A DNA stretch of 64,000 nucleotides from Nostoc linckia FACHB-104 (GCF_014696615.1 NZ_JACJQJ010000001.1:62001-126000); one strand, 5' to 3'. Shown: positions 48,953 to 60,800, numbered from the stretch's first letter. Translations and numbers: made by a program. Notes: generated by a model from the letters alone, not told the origin.

Positions 48953-49963
48953 ATGAATCTCAAAACATTCAAAAGAAAATCAATTCCAGTCTCTTCAGAA
49001 AACTTAGTCATAACCAATTTTTTAGAAGCTGATCAACAGCTACCTCTTATCATTCAACCTGCTGTTGATGGCGTTAATTTAGTCAGTTGGGCAAGCAACA
49101 ATAGTGATTGGATAGAAAAACAATTAATTCTATACGGAGGACTGCTTTTTCGCAATTTTTCAATAAGTTATCATGGCGAATTTGTAAATTTTATGCAGGC
49201 GGTAGCCGGAGAATTAATCGAATATTCTTATCGTTCAACTCCGCGTACTCAAGTTGATGGTAATATATACACATCAACCGAATATCCGCCAGAACAATCA
49301 ATTCCTTTACATAACGAAATGGCCTATTCTCTTAATTGGCCAATGAAAATTGCCTTCTTTTGTGTAAAGGCAGCAATGCAAGGTGGAGAAACACCAATTG
49401 CGGATAGCCGTAAAGTATTTCAACGAATAAATCCAAAAATCAAAGAGCGATTTATTCAGAAAAATATTATGTATGTTCGTAATTATGGACAAGGGATTGA
49501 TTTACCTTGGGAAACTGTATTTCAAACTAACAATAAAGTCGAAGTCGAAGCATATTGTCAATCTGCTGGTATTGATTTTACATGGCTAGACGGAAATAGA
49601 CTGAGAACTAGCCAAGTTTGCCAAGCTGTTGCTACTCATCCTCAAACTGGTGATTTAGTTTGGTTTAATCAAGCACATTTATTTCATATCTCAAGCTTAA
49701 AAGCTGAAGTCCGCAAATCTTTACTTGCTGTACTCAATGCCGAGGAATTACCACGCAACTCTTATTATGGAGATGGTTCAGAAATTGAAACATCTCTATT
49801 AGAAGAGATTCAATCAATATATGAGCAACAAACAGTGACATTTTCTTGGCAAGAAGGGGATATTTTATTACTAGATAATATGCTGGTTGCTCATGGACGT
49901 AAGCCATTCTCAGGTGCGAGAAAAGTTTTGGTAGGGATGGCACAACCTTATATAAGCAAATAA
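48953..49963 (+). CDS. SyrP-like TauD/TfdA Fe(II)/2-oxoglutarate hydroxylase (probable aspartyl beta-hydroxylase)
   Basis: 336 residues from the ATG; a GTG one codon upstream is also possible. The facial-triad ligands are seen: His120 and Glu122 in PLHNEMAYS, and His314 in VAHGRKPFSG, with Arg323 for 2-oxoglutarate. The HNEMAY motif is typical of SyrP-type enzymes, which hydroxylate aspartate on an NRPS carrier at the beta carbon. The next NRPS carries an Asp-type A domain behind a degenerate C-like (interface) domain, the known partner arrangement of stand-alone siderophore beta-hydroxylases. The product beta-hydroxy-Asp chelates Fe(III) and is photoreactive. Spacing of 14 bases after the NRPS stop indicates co-translation. 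Confidence 0.9.
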   Translation: MNLKTFKRKSIPVSSENLVITNFLEADQQLPLIIQPAVDGVNLVSWASNNSDWIEKQLILYGGLLFRNFSISYHGEFVNFMQAVAGELIEYSYRSTPRTQVDGNIYTSTEYPPEQSIPLHNEMAYSLNWPMKIAFFCVKAAMQGGETPIADSRKVFQRINPKIKERFIQKNIMYVRNYGQGIDLPWETVFQTNNKVEVEAYCQSAGIDFTWLDGNRLRTSQVCQAVATHPQTGDLVWFNQAHLFHISSLKAEVRKSLLAVLNAEELPRNSYYGDGSEIETSLLEEIQSIYEQQTVTFSWQEGDILLLDNMLVAHGRKPFSGARKVLVGMAQPYISK

Positions 49964-49994
49964 TTTAACTATCTAGAAGTACATAAGAAACATT

Positions 49995-52900
49995 ATGCAA
50001 GCTATATCTATAGAGGGCTTTCAACTTTCACCTCAGCAACAACGCTTATGGTTATTAATGCAAGAAGATAATGATCAGCCATATCGCGTTCAGTGTGCAG
50101 TTTTAGTAGAGGGAAATATTGAATATACAATTTTAGAAAAAGCCATACATAATGTTTGGGCTAAATATGAAATCTTGCGTACTAGCTTTCCTACATTGGC
50201 GGAAATGGCAGTTCCTTTACAAGTCATTGGAGAGAAAGCAACTATAACAGTTAATTATTTAGATATAACAATACAACACACAAATATAGATGCTTTATTT
50301 AAAGAACAGAATAAATTAGATTTTGAGCTAGTACAAGGCTTTACTAGCCAGATTGATGTAATTAAAAAATCTGATAATCAATATATTTTACTCATAGCAA
50401 TATCTGCTATTTGTGCAGATAGAATATCCCTGCATCATATTTTGCAGGATATTAGTACTAGTTATGATGCTTATTTGCAGGAACATGAGTTAGAAGATAC
50501 ACCTTTACAATATGCGGATATTGCTGCTTGGCAACATGAGTTGTTAATTGGAGAAGAAGCAGAAACAGCAAAAAATTATTGGCATACTCAAAAAGTGCCT
50601 AATTATCTTATAAGTAAATTACCAAATGAAAAGAGAGTTAACCAAAAACAAATATTTGAACCTCAATCTATTAGCATCAGTTTTGATTCTGCTACTATCA
50701 ATAATATTGCAGCGATCGCACAAAAACACACTGTAGATATTTCAACAGTTTTAATCGCGTGCTGGCAAATTCTCCTATGGCGTTTAACTAACAAATCTGA
50801 AACTGTTTTAGCTTGGTCGAATGATGGGAGAAATTACGAAGAATTACAGTCAGCAGTCGGATTATTAGCTAAATATTTACCTATTTGTATTCAACCACAA
50901 GAAGAACATATACTAGCTGATATATTAAAGCAGTTAGATAAAAGAATAAATGAAGTCTCGCAATGGCAAGATTTTTTTAATGCAGAAGATTTTGTTGCCG
51001 ATCATCAAGATCCTCAAAAATTATCATTTTTACCCTTCGCCTTTGAATTTGTATCCCAACCCAGTAAATATTTTGCTGGTGACGTAACTTTCTCGATTCA
51101 AAAAATATCTAGCTGTAGTGAACGCTTTAAGGTGAAATTATTATGTTGGCAACAAATTGATTCACTTACAGCAGAATTTTATTATGATGCTAATTTATTT
51201 GAGCAAAAAGATATTGAACGTTTAGCTGCACAGTTTCAGACTTTGTTAATCAGTGTAATTAACAATTCAGAAAATTCAATTGCCCAACTTGAAATCCTTT
51301 CTCCACAAGAACGCCAACAAATATTAGGAGAATTTAACAATACTAAAATCCTTCCCCATCTATATCCTTGCATTCATCACTGGATTGAAGTGCAAGCAAA
51401 TCAAACCCCAAACAATATTGCAGTTGTATTTGACAATCAACAGTTAACCTATAAACAACTAAATGCCAAAGCTAACAACTTAGCTAATCATTTAGCATCA
51501 TTAGGAGTCAAACCAGAAACTGTTGTTGCACTTTGCGTTGAACGTTCCTTGGATATGATAGTTGGTATCCTTGCTATTCTCAAAGCAGGTGCAGCCTATT
51601 TACCTCTCGAACCTTCTTTACCCGAAGCAGCATTAGCCTTTAGATTGCAAGATGCTCAAGTATCTGTATTGTTAACTCAAAAGCATCTGCGAGAAAAAAT
51701 CAATGTTCAGGCGCAGATAGTTTGTATTGATGCAGATATCAATGATGCGCCTCAAAACAATATTCTCCAGCCTGTTACGCTAGAAAATTTGGCTTATGTA
51801 ATCTACACCTCTGGTTCAACAGGTAAACCCAAGGGTGTTGCAATTGAACATCGACAAATAGTCAATTATGTTAGCGGTATATTAGAAAAACTTGATTTAC
51901 CAGAGACGGCTAGCTTTGCTACTGTTTCTACCTTCGCCGCAGACTTAGGTAACACAGCAATTTTCTCAGCATTATGTACAGGTGGATGTCTGCATATCAT
52001 GGCAGAGGAATGTGCTACAGATCCAGTTGCTTTTGCCAAATATTGCGATCGCTATTCTATAGATTGCCTTAAAATAGTTCCTTCACACCTATCGGCTTTA
52101 TTATCTGGTTCTCAACCCGAAAAACTTCTACCACGCCAGCGTCTCATTCTTGGTGGTGAAGCCGCAACCTGGAATTTGATTAAACGAGTACGTGAATTAG
52201 CACCAGAATGCAAAATTTTTAACCACTACGGCCCAACAGAAACTACAGTTGGAGTACTCACCTATCCTGTAGAGGAAATCTCTACTCATACCCCATCCAA
52301 TACAGTTCCTCTGGGTCGTCCTTTAGCCAATACCCAAATATATTTACTTGATAACTATTGCCAACCTGTCCCCTTAGGTGTAGAAGGAGAAATATATATA
52401 GGTGGAGATAATGTAGCTAGAGGTTATATTAATCAACCAGAACTTACTAACGAGCGATTTATTCCTAATCCATTCAGTAGTGAACCCAACGCAAGACTTT
52501 ATAAAACTGGGGATTTAGGACGCTATCAACCTGATGGTAACTTAGAGTTTTTATGTCGAATTGATGACCAAGTAAAATTACATGGTTATCGCATAGAACT
52601 TGGGGAAATTGAAGCTGTACTTCGTCAACATTCGCAGGTAAGAGAATTAGTTGTAGTTCTAAAAGAAGCTCATCCAGGGAAAAAACAGCTTTTAGCTTAT
52701 ATAGTTGGAAAAGAAGATTTAAAATCTGCTGAACTGCGCGATTTTATTAAGCAAAAACTGCCTGAATATATGATGCCTTCACAATTTATATTCTTGAAGG
52801 CTTTACCACTAACAGCGAATGGTAAAATCGACAAAAAAGCTTTACCAACAACCGATGCAGTTAAACCAGAATTACAAGCTGCTTTTGTTGCACCGCGTAC

Positions 52901-54563
52901 TCCAGTAGAAATTGCCTTAGCTAAAATTTGGGGAGAACTTCTCAATTTAGAGCAAGTTAGTGTTTACGATAACTTCTTTGAATTAGGTGGAGATTCTATT
53001 ATTAGTATTCAGGCGATCGCCAAAGCTAATCAAGTTGGTTTGCGCCTCATTCCCAAGCAGATTTTTGAACACCAAACCATTGCCAAACTAGCATTAGTCG
53101 CAGATACTAACTCAACGACTGAAGCAGAACAGGGATTAATAATTGGTACTGTACCACTTACCCCAATTCAACATAGCTTCTTTGCTCAAAATTTACCAGA
53201 ACCACATCATTGGAATCAATCATTTTTGCTGGAATTACAGCAAGATATCGAGCCTAACATTTTACAGCAAGCCATACAACATTTATTAGCCCACCACGAC
53301 GCGCTCCGCTTACGTTTTCGACCAACAGCTAATGGTTGGGAAGCATTTAATGCTGGTGTTGAAGCAGAAATACCATTTACTAAATTCGATTTTTCTCATA
53401 TCAAGCAAGAGGAAAAAAAAGCGGCTATTGAAACTAAAGCCACAGAATTACAGGCAAGTTTGAATTTATCAAATGATTCTATAGTGAGGGTCGCACTATT
53501 TGATTTAGGTTCTCAGCAAAATAATCGCTTACTGTTTATCATTCATCATTTAGCTGTTGATGGCGTTTCTTGGCGAATTTTATTGTCTGATTTGCAAACA
53601 GCTATAGAACAAATTCAGCAAAATCAAGAAATTCAATTACCAAATAAAACCACTTCTTTTAAACAATGGAGTGAACGTTTGCAAGAATATGTAAACAAAA
53701 AGACACTCCATGCACAGTTAGATTTCTGGTGTTCTGAGTTAACAAAACGAGTTTCTCCTTTACCAGTGGACTATGTCGGTGGATTAAATACTGTAGCTAC
53801 AAGTAAAACTCTTTCAGTATTCCTCAATGAAACTGAGACACAAGCACTGCTACAAGAAGTTCCAGTCAAATACCATACACAAATAAATGATGTTTTGTTA
53901 ACCGCACTAGCAAAAACCTTTGCAGCATGGACAGAAGAACAAACGCTGTTAGTGAACTTAGAGGGACATGGACGAGAAGACATTTTTACTAATGTGGATT
54001 TATCGCGTACCGTCGGTTGGTTTACGACTGTATTTCCTGTTTTGTTAGATTTAGAAAATAGTGAGACAGTTGGGGATGCTTTAAAAGCAATTAAAGAGCA
54101 GCTGCGTAGTATTCCAAATAGAGGTTTTGACTATGGTGTATTGCGGTATTTGTGCAGCAATACATCTGAACATTTAGCAGCTATACCCCAAGCAGAAGTT
54201 TGTTTCAACTATTTAGGGCAATTTGACCAAGTTTTGCAAGAATCTTCTTTATTCAAATTAGCATCAGAATCGAGTGGTACAGAACGTAGTCCTTTAGGAA
54301 ACCGTCTTCATCTGATAGATATTAGTGGATTTGTGGCTAGAGATCGCCTGCAATTGGATTGGACTTATAGCACCACAATTCATAAAGAAACTACTGTGTT
54401 AAGTTTAGCTAATAAATTTGTCCAAACACTGCAGGAAATTATTAGTCATTGTAAATCGGCTGATGCAGGAGGTTATACCCCTTCTGATTTCTCCAAAGCA
54501 AAAGTAAGCCAAAAAGACCTCGACTTTTTAGTGGCAAAAATTAACCGTGGAAGTGGGAATTAA
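49995..54563 (+). CDS. NRPS interface-A(Asp)-PCP-E (cluster 2)
   Basis: 1522 residues. The first ~440 residues have the condensation fold but at the active site read SAICADR (residues 137-143) in place of HHxxxDG, so the domain cannot condense; it fits the interface domain that recruits aspartyl beta-hydroxylases. The A domain has the AADLGNT signature; the pocket reads D-L-T-K-I-G-H-V-G-K, an aspartate code. PCP Ser1001 is in GGDSI, the form that precedes epimerases. The E domain has HHLAVDGVSWRIL (His1184/His1185). Expected output is D-beta-hydroxy-Asp. Condensation of upstream chain must be done by the C domain ending the previous NRPS. Confidence 0.92.
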   Translation: MQAISIEGFQLSPQQQRLWLLMQEDNDQPYRVQCAVLVEGNIEYTILEKAIHNVWAKYEILRTSFPTLAEMAVPLQVIGEKATITVNYLDITIQHTNIDALFKEQNKLDFELVQGFTSQIDVIKKSDNQYILLIAISAICADRISLHHILQDISTSYDAYLQEHELEDTPLQYADIAAWQHELLIGEEAETAKNYWHTQKVPNYLISKLPNEKRVNQKQIFEPQSISISFDSATINNIAAIAQKHTVDISTVLIACWQILLWRLTNKSETVLAWSNDGRNYEELQSAVGLLAKYLPICIQPQEEHILADILKQLDKRINEVSQWQDFFNAEDFVADHQDPQKLSFLPFAFEFVSQPSKYFAGDVTFSIQKISSCSERFKVKLLCWQQIDSLTAEFYYDANLFEQKDIERLAAQFQTLLISVINNSENSIAQLEILSPQERQQILGEFNNTKILPHLYPCIHHWIEVQANQTPNNIAVVFDNQQLTYKQLNAKANNLANHLASLGVKPETVVALCVERSLDMIVGILAILKAGAAYLPLEPSLPEAALAFRLQDAQVSVLLTQKHLREKINVQAQIVCIDADINDAPQNNILQPVTLENLAYVIYTSGSTGKPKGVAIEHRQIVNYVSGILEKLDLPETASFATVSTFAADLGNTAIFSALCTGGCLHIMAEECATDPVAFAKYCDRYSIDCLKIVPSHLSALLSGSQPEKLLPRQRLILGGEAATWNLIKRVRELAPECKIFNHYGPTETTVGVLTYPVEEISTHTPSNTVPLGRPLANTQIYLLDNYCQPVPLGVEGEIYIGGDNVARGYINQPELTNERFIPNPFSSEPNARLYKTGDLGRYQPDGNLEFLCRIDDQVKLHGYRIELGEIEAVLRQHSQVRELVVVLKEAHPGKKQLLAYIVGKEDLKSAELRDFIKQKLPEYMMPSQFIFLKALPLTANGKIDKKALPTTDAVKPELQAAFVAPRTPVEIALAKIWGELLNLEQVSVYDNFFELGGDSIISIQAIAKANQVGLRLIPKQIFEHQTIAKLALVADTNSTTEAEQGLIIGTVPLTPIQHSFFAQNLPEPHHWNQSFLLELQQDIEPNILQQAIQHLLAHHDALRLRFRPTANGWEAFNAGVEAEIPFTKFDFSHIKQEEKKAAIETKATELQASLNLSNDSIVRVALFDLGSQQNNRLLFIIHHLAVDGVSWRILLSDLQTAIEQIQQNQEIQLPNKTTSFKQWSERLQEYVNKKTLHAQLDFWCSELTKRVSPLPVDYVGGLNTVATSKTLSVFLNETETQALLQEVPVKYHTQINDVLLTALAKTFAAWTEEQTLLVNLEGHGREDIFTNVDLSRTVGWFTTVFPVLLDLENSETVGDALKAIKEQLRSIPNRGFDYGVLRYLCSNTSEHLAAIPQAEVCFNYLGQFDQVLQESSLFKLASESSGTERSPLGNRLHLIDISGFVARDRLQLDWTYSTTIHKETTVLSLANKFVQTLQEIISHCKSADAGGYTPSDFSKAKVSQKDLDFLVAKINRGSGN

Positions 54564-54568
54564 AACAT

Positions 54569-57500
54569 ATGAAATCTGAAAATATCCAAGATATTTATGA
54601 ACTGTCACCACTACAGCAGGGTATTATCTTTCATAGTTTATATGCTCCCGAATCTGCTATTTATTTTATCCAGTTATGTTACTTACTAAAGGGTAATTTT
54701 AATGTTGTAGCCTTTGAAAGAGCTTGGCAAGCAGTAGTTAAGCGCCACACTGTTTTACGCACAGCTTTTTATTGGGAGAATTTAGAAAAGCCTTTGCAGG
54801 TTGTGCATAGAGAAGTCGAAATATCCTTAGTGAACCACGATTGGCGAAATATCAACCCAAATGATCAGTCAGAGAAATTGCAGGAATTTTTGGAGAGCGA
54901 TCGCATCTGCAATTTTGACCTGACACAACCATGCTTGATGCGGCTGAATTTAATTCGCTGTAATGATGATTCCTATTACTTTATTTGGAGTAAGCATCAT
55001 CTCATTTTAGATGGTTGGTCAACAGCTTTAGTCTTAAAAGAAGTAGTAGAAATTTACCAATCACTTTGCCAAGGTAAAAATTTATCTTTCGTATTAGAAA
55101 GTTCTTTTGGTGATTATATTGGTTGGTTACAACAACAAGATTTAAATAAAGCAAAGGAATTTTGGCAACAGTCATTAAAGGGATTTACAGCACCCACACC
55201 CTTAATTAATTTAAATGCTCAAAACTCATCTAACCAACCAGAGAAATATAATCAGCAAGTAATCAAGCTTTCAGCAACAACCACTGCAGCACTACAATCT
55301 TTAGCCAGACAAAATCAACTCACACTCAACACCCTTGTCCAAGGAACTTACGCTTTACTGTTAAGCCGCTACAGTAGAGAAACAGATGTAGTTTATGGTG
55401 TAACAGTTTCTGGTCGTCCAGCAGATTTAGTCAACGCTGAGTCTATAGTGGGGATGTTTATCAATACCCTACCCGTGCGAGTGAAAATTGATGCTGAAGA
55501 ATCTTTGTTAACTTGGTTGAGAAAATTACAATCACAACTAGCAGCAATTCGCCAATATGAATATAGCCCACTTGTAGAGGTGCAAGGCTGGAGCGAAGTA
55601 CCGCGAGGCTTACCTTTATTTGAAAGCATATTAGTATTTGAAAATTACCCGGTAGACCAGATTTTAAAAGAATGGCAAGGCAATTTAGAAGTTCAAAGTA
55701 TTAGCGCTTTTGATAATACTAACTATCCGTTAACTATTAGCGTTATTCCTAGTGAAGAGTTAGAAATTGTTATAGATTATCAGAGCGATCGCTTTAATTT
55801 TGACACCATCCACAGAATGTTAGGACATCTCCAAACATTGTTACAATGTATGGTAGATAATCCTCATGGTAGAATAAAAAAATTATCACTGTTAACAGAT
55901 GTAGAGAAACACCAACTATTAGTAGAGTGGAATAGTAACAAAGTTGAATATCCACAAAATATTTGCCTTCATCAGCTATTTGAAAGTATAGTTGAACAAA
56001 CACCTGATGCTATAGCAGTAGAGTTTGCAGGTAAAAGTCTTACTTATCAACAATTAAATCAACAAGCTAATAAAGTTGCTCATTATTTACAGAAAATAGG
56101 AGTAATACCCGACCAATTCATAGGTATTTGTGTAGAACGCTCATTAGAAATGGCGATCGCACTTTTAGGTATTTTAAAAGCTGGTGGAGCTTATGTGCCA
56201 CTAGACCCAGATCAACCACAGCAACGTTTAGAATTCATGTTGCAGGATGCGGGGTGTAATGTTCTCCTCACTCAAAAGCGACTGCTTGAAACTATCCCCA
56301 CATATCAAGGAAAAGTCATATATCTAGATGCAGACTGGGAATTAATTGCTAACGAAAAAGAATCGAACCCAACAAGAAACGTACAACCAGATAATTTAGC
56401 ATACCTGATTTATACATCTGGTTCCACAGGTAAATCAAAAGGGGTGATGATTCAACATCACAACCTTGTTAATGCTTACTATGCTTGGGAAAAAGCTTAT
56501 CAACTAAGTTCTCAAGTTCGCTGTCATTTACAAATGGCCAGCTTTTCCTTTGATGTCTTTTCTGGAGATTTAATTCGGGCTTTGTGTTCTGGTGGGAAAT
56601 TAGTGCTATGTCCACGAGAAATACTTCTAGAACCACAACAACTATATGAATTGATGTGTCAACAGAAAATAGACTGCGCGGAATTTGTACCAGTTGTATT
56701 AAGAAACCTTGTACAGTACCTAGAAAAAAGCCAACAAAAACTCGATTTTATGCGGTTGGTTATCTGCGGTTCTGATAGTTGGTATGGAGCAGATTATAGT
56801 AAATTCTGCAATGTTATTGGTAAAGAAACACGGTTAATTAACTCTTTTGGTGTAACTGAAGCCACAATCGACAGTTCATATTTTGAACACATAACAGGAG
56901 AATTACCAGATGAACAGTTAGTACCAATTGGTAGACCTTATGCTAACAGCAAACTTTATATATTAGACGAATATTTACAACCAGTACCAGTAGGCGTTAC
57001 TGGAGAACTTTACATTGGTGGTGAAGGTTTAGCTAGAGGCTATCATAATCGCCCAGATTTAACTGCCGAAAAGTTTCTTAATAATATTTTCAGCCAACAA
57101 CCACAAGCACGGCTTTATAAAACTGGTGATTTAGTTCGCTATTTGCCAGATGGAAACATCGAGTTTTTAGGACGCATTGATAACCAAGTAAAAATTCGCG
57201 GTTTTCGGATTGAACTGGGAGAAATTGAGGCAATATTGAGCCAACATCCAGAAGTAAAAGACAATGTGGTTGTAGTTAGGGAATACAAACTAGGTGATAA
57301 AAGATTAGTTGCTTATATTGCTGCTAATCCTATCCTATCAACCTCCGAAATTCGTAATTTCTTGAAAGACAAGCTGCCAGATTACATGATACCCTCTGCT
57401 TTTGTGCAGCTTGACAACCTACCACTTACACCAAATGGAAAAATCGACCGTCGAAGCTTACCAGCACTAGTTTCCAGCAACATAGAACTAACAGAAACTT

Positions 57501-57853
57501 TTGTTGCACCTCGTACCGCAGTGGAAAAAATATTAGCGAAAATCTGGGTGAAAATACTACGACTTGAACGAGTGGGTATTCATGATAATTTCTTTGAATT
57601 AGGTGGACACTCTCTGCTTGCTACTCAAGTAATTTCCCGCCTCCGTGAAGCCTTCCGTATCGAATTACCTCTGCGTTGCTTATTTGAGTCGCCAACAATA
57701 GCTCAATTAGCACAAACAATCATTGCCAAAGAAACCAAACCAGAATTTACAGAAAAAATGGCTCAAATCCTCAAAAAGCTTGAGGGTATGTCAGATGAAG
57801 AAGCAAAACAAGCACTACAAAGCCGCAAAGCAGTAAAAGAGGTGAGGGCATAA
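54569..57853 (+). CDS. NRPS C-A-PCP, D-to-L condensing, basic residue (cluster 2)
   Basis: 1094 residues. The C domain opens IYELSPLQQGIIFHSL, the form found after epimerisation domains (DCL), and has KHHLILDGWS (His143/His144), which agrees with the preceding E domain. The A pocket reads D-V-G-E-V-C-S-I-D-K, close to ornithine codes such as DVGEIGSIDK; lysine or another basic residue is possible. Its A5 reads NSFGVTE rather than the usual NxYGPTE. PCP Ser1015 (GGHSLL). No ornithine N-monooxygenase is in this window, so hydroxamate formation is not shown. It starts 5 bases after the previous stop and overlaps the next start by one base. Confidence 0.9.
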   Translation: MKSENIQDIYELSPLQQGIIFHSLYAPESAIYFIQLCYLLKGNFNVVAFERAWQAVVKRHTVLRTAFYWENLEKPLQVVHREVEISLVNHDWRNINPNDQSEKLQEFLESDRICNFDLTQPCLMRLNLIRCNDDSYYFIWSKHHLILDGWSTALVLKEVVEIYQSLCQGKNLSFVLESSFGDYIGWLQQQDLNKAKEFWQQSLKGFTAPTPLINLNAQNSSNQPEKYNQQVIKLSATTTAALQSLARQNQLTLNTLVQGTYALLLSRYSRETDVVYGVTVSGRPADLVNAESIVGMFINTLPVRVKIDAEESLLTWLRKLQSQLAAIRQYEYSPLVEVQGWSEVPRGLPLFESILVFENYPVDQILKEWQGNLEVQSISAFDNTNYPLTISVIPSEELEIVIDYQSDRFNFDTIHRMLGHLQTLLQCMVDNPHGRIKKLSLLTDVEKHQLLVEWNSNKVEYPQNICLHQLFESIVEQTPDAIAVEFAGKSLTYQQLNQQANKVAHYLQKIGVIPDQFIGICVERSLEMAIALLGILKAGGAYVPLDPDQPQQRLEFMLQDAGCNVLLTQKRLLETIPTYQGKVIYLDADWELIANEKESNPTRNVQPDNLAYLIYTSGSTGKSKGVMIQHHNLVNAYYAWEKAYQLSSQVRCHLQMASFSFDVFSGDLIRALCSGGKLVLCPREILLEPQQLYELMCQQKIDCAEFVPVVLRNLVQYLEKSQQKLDFMRLVICGSDSWYGADYSKFCNVIGKETRLINSFGVTEATIDSSYFEHITGELPDEQLVPIGRPYANSKLYILDEYLQPVPVGVTGELYIGGEGLARGYHNRPDLTAEKFLNNIFSQQPQARLYKTGDLVRYLPDGNIEFLGRIDNQVKIRGFRIELGEIEAILSQHPEVKDNVVVVREYKLGDKRLVAYIAANPILSTSEIRNFLKDKLPDYMIPSAFVQLDNLPLTPNGKIDRRSLPALVSSNIELTETFVAPRTAVEKILAKIWVKILRLERVGIHDNFFELGGHSLLATQVISRLREAFRIELPLRCLFESPTIAQLAQTIIAKETKPEFTEKMAQILKKLEGMSDEEAKQALQSRKAVKEVRA

Positions 57854-60800
57854 TGGAAAATTTATCTGCTGAAAAACTGGATCTTTTGGCGTTATTACTG
57901 GAAGAAGAAGATATTGAATATACCCCAGTCCAAACAATTTCGCCAAGAAAGGACACTGATAAATTAGAGCTTTCCTTCGCTCAAAAACGCTTGTGGTTTT
58001 TGGATCAATTTGAGCCAGGTAATCCCTTTTACAACATTCCTGCTGCACTGAAACTTAAAGGTAAGCTAAATATAGATGCTCTGGAAGGTTGTTTTAATGA
58101 AATTATCCAGCGTCATGAAATATTACGTACTAATTTTGCTGCTGTAGATGGGCAGCCTGTTTTAATAATTGCTCCACAACAAACTGTAAATTTACCAATA
58201 GTAGATTTAAGAAAAATTGCTTTATCAGAACGTGAAGCTAAGATACGAAGTTTAGCAGATGCAGAATTTCAGCGACCCTTTAATCTTGCCTCTGACCCAC
58301 TGTTACGCTGTATTTTGTTGCAATTAGATGATACTGAATATATATTACTGTTGACCATGCACCATATTGTTAGTGATGGTTGGTCAACAGATATATTAGT
58401 GCGCGAAGTAGCCACACTATACGAATGTTTTACTCAGGGTAAACCTTCCTCATTACCACAATTACCAATTCAATATACAGACTATGCAATTTGGCAACGC
58501 CAGTGGTTACAGGGCGAAGTCTTAGAAACCCAAATCAATTATTGGAAACAACAGCTTGTAGGTAATTTACCTATTTTAGAGTTACCTACAGATAGACCAA
58601 GACCAAAAATTAGAACTTATCAGGGAGCAAAACAATATTTTCAAATATCTCCAGAGATTTCTCTGAGTCTAAAAACTTTGAGCCAAAAGCAGGATTGTAC
58701 TTTATTTATGACCTTGCTGGCAGCTTTCAATGTGCTATTACACCGCTACACAGGTCTGGAGGATATTATAATTGGTTCACCTATCGCTAATCGTAATCGG
58801 GCAGAATTTGAAGGCTTAATTGGATTTTTTGTTAACACTTTAGTATTACGAACTTACCTGTCTGATGATCCTACATTTGCAGAATTACTAAGTAGAGTAC
58901 GAGAATCTACTTTATCTGCTTATGCTCATCAAGATTTACCTTTTGATTTATTAGTAGAGGAACTACAACCCCAACGTAACTTGAGCCATACACCTCTATT
59001 TCAAGTCATGTTTGTTCTGCAAAATGCGCCGATGTCGGAGGTAAAGTTATCAGGCTTAACTGTAGAGCCTTTAGCAAGTGAAAGTGGTAACGCTAAGTTT
59101 GATTTAACTCTGTTAGCAGAAGAAACTAATTCGGAAATTAGAGTTAGTTGGGAATATAACACTGATTTATTTGATGCTGAAACCATTACCCGTATGGCAG
59201 AGCATTTTCAAACTTTGCTCAGAGGTATTATTGCTAATCCTCAACAGCGAGTTACAGAACTACCTTTGTTAACACAAAATGAGCAGCATCACTTATTGGT
59301 AGATTCTAATAATACGCAAGCTGAATATAACTTTGATAAATGTATTCATCAGCTATTTGCAGAGCAGGTAGAACGAACACCTAATGCTGTAGCAGTAATT
59401 TTTGGAGAGCAACAATTAACTTATAGAGAATTAAATAATCAAGCAAATAAATTAGCTGCTGATTTACAAACACTAGGCGTGAAGTCTGATGTGTTGGTAG
59501 GAATCTGTATAGAGCGTTCCTTAGAAATGGTGGTAGGACTATTGGCAATTCTTAAAGCTGGTGGCGCTTATCTTCCACTTGACCCTAATTATCCCCAAGA
59601 ACGCTTGGAATATATGATCAAAGATGCCGATATATTGGTATTGTTGACTCAGCAAAAGCTAATTAATTTTCTACCTCAATATCAAGGTAAAGTTATCTGT
59701 TTAGATAAATGGGAAGTTATCAATCAAGAAAATCATTCTATCTTAGAAACTAATGTTAAACCTGACAACTTAGCTTATGTCATTTACACATCAGGCTCAA
59801 CTGGGAAACCTAAAGGCGTGATGATTTCTCACCGTTCTATTTGCAACCACATGATATGGATGCAATCAGAATTCCCTTTAACTGAGTCAGACAGAGTTCT
59901 GCAGAAAACTCCGTTTAGTTTTGATGCTTCTGTGTGGGAATTTTACGCGCCATTATTAGCAGGCGGTAAGTTAATTTTGGCTAAACCGGATGGACATCAA
60001 GATACAGCTTATCTTGTAGAAGTTATTGCTGAACAAAAAATTACAATATTACAATTAGTTCCCTCTCTGTTGCGAGTGCTGTTAGAGAAAGAAAAGATAC
60101 AAACTTGTCAAACGCTGCGACGGGTATTTTGTGGTGGTGAAGTATTAACTATTGATTTACACAATAAATTATTCCAGCTTTTGCCTGATGTAGAACTGTG
60201 TAATCTATATGGCCCAACCGAAGCAACTATAGATACAACATATTACAAATGTAAATACGAGGGTAACGGGTCAAGTGTGCCGATTGGAAAAGCGATCGCT
60301 AACGCCCAAGTATACCTCTTAGATGGTCATCTCCAACCTGCTCCCATTGGTGTACCAGGTGAAATTTACATCGGTGGTGCAGGTTTAGCACAGGGTTATC
60401 TTAACCGTCCAGATTTAACGAACGAAAAATTTATACTAAATCCCTTTATTTCTGGCACAAGGTTATATAAAACAGGTGATTTAGCGCGTTATCTACCAGA
60501 TGGCAATATAGAGTTTATTGGACGCATTGATGGTCAAGTTAAACTGCGGGGTTTTCGGATTGAATTAGGAGAAATAGAAACTCAATTAAACCAACACTCA
60601 CAAATTCAACAAGCTGTAGTTTTAGTTCGAGAAGATTTACCCGGAGAAAAACGGTTAGTAGCTTATATTGTCCCTAACCAAAAACAGTCACCTACAGTCA
60701 GTGATCTGCGTAATTTCTTAAAGCAGAATTTACCTGAGTACATGATTCCAACAGTATTTATATTATTAGATAATCTGCCATTTTTACCCAATGGCAAAGT

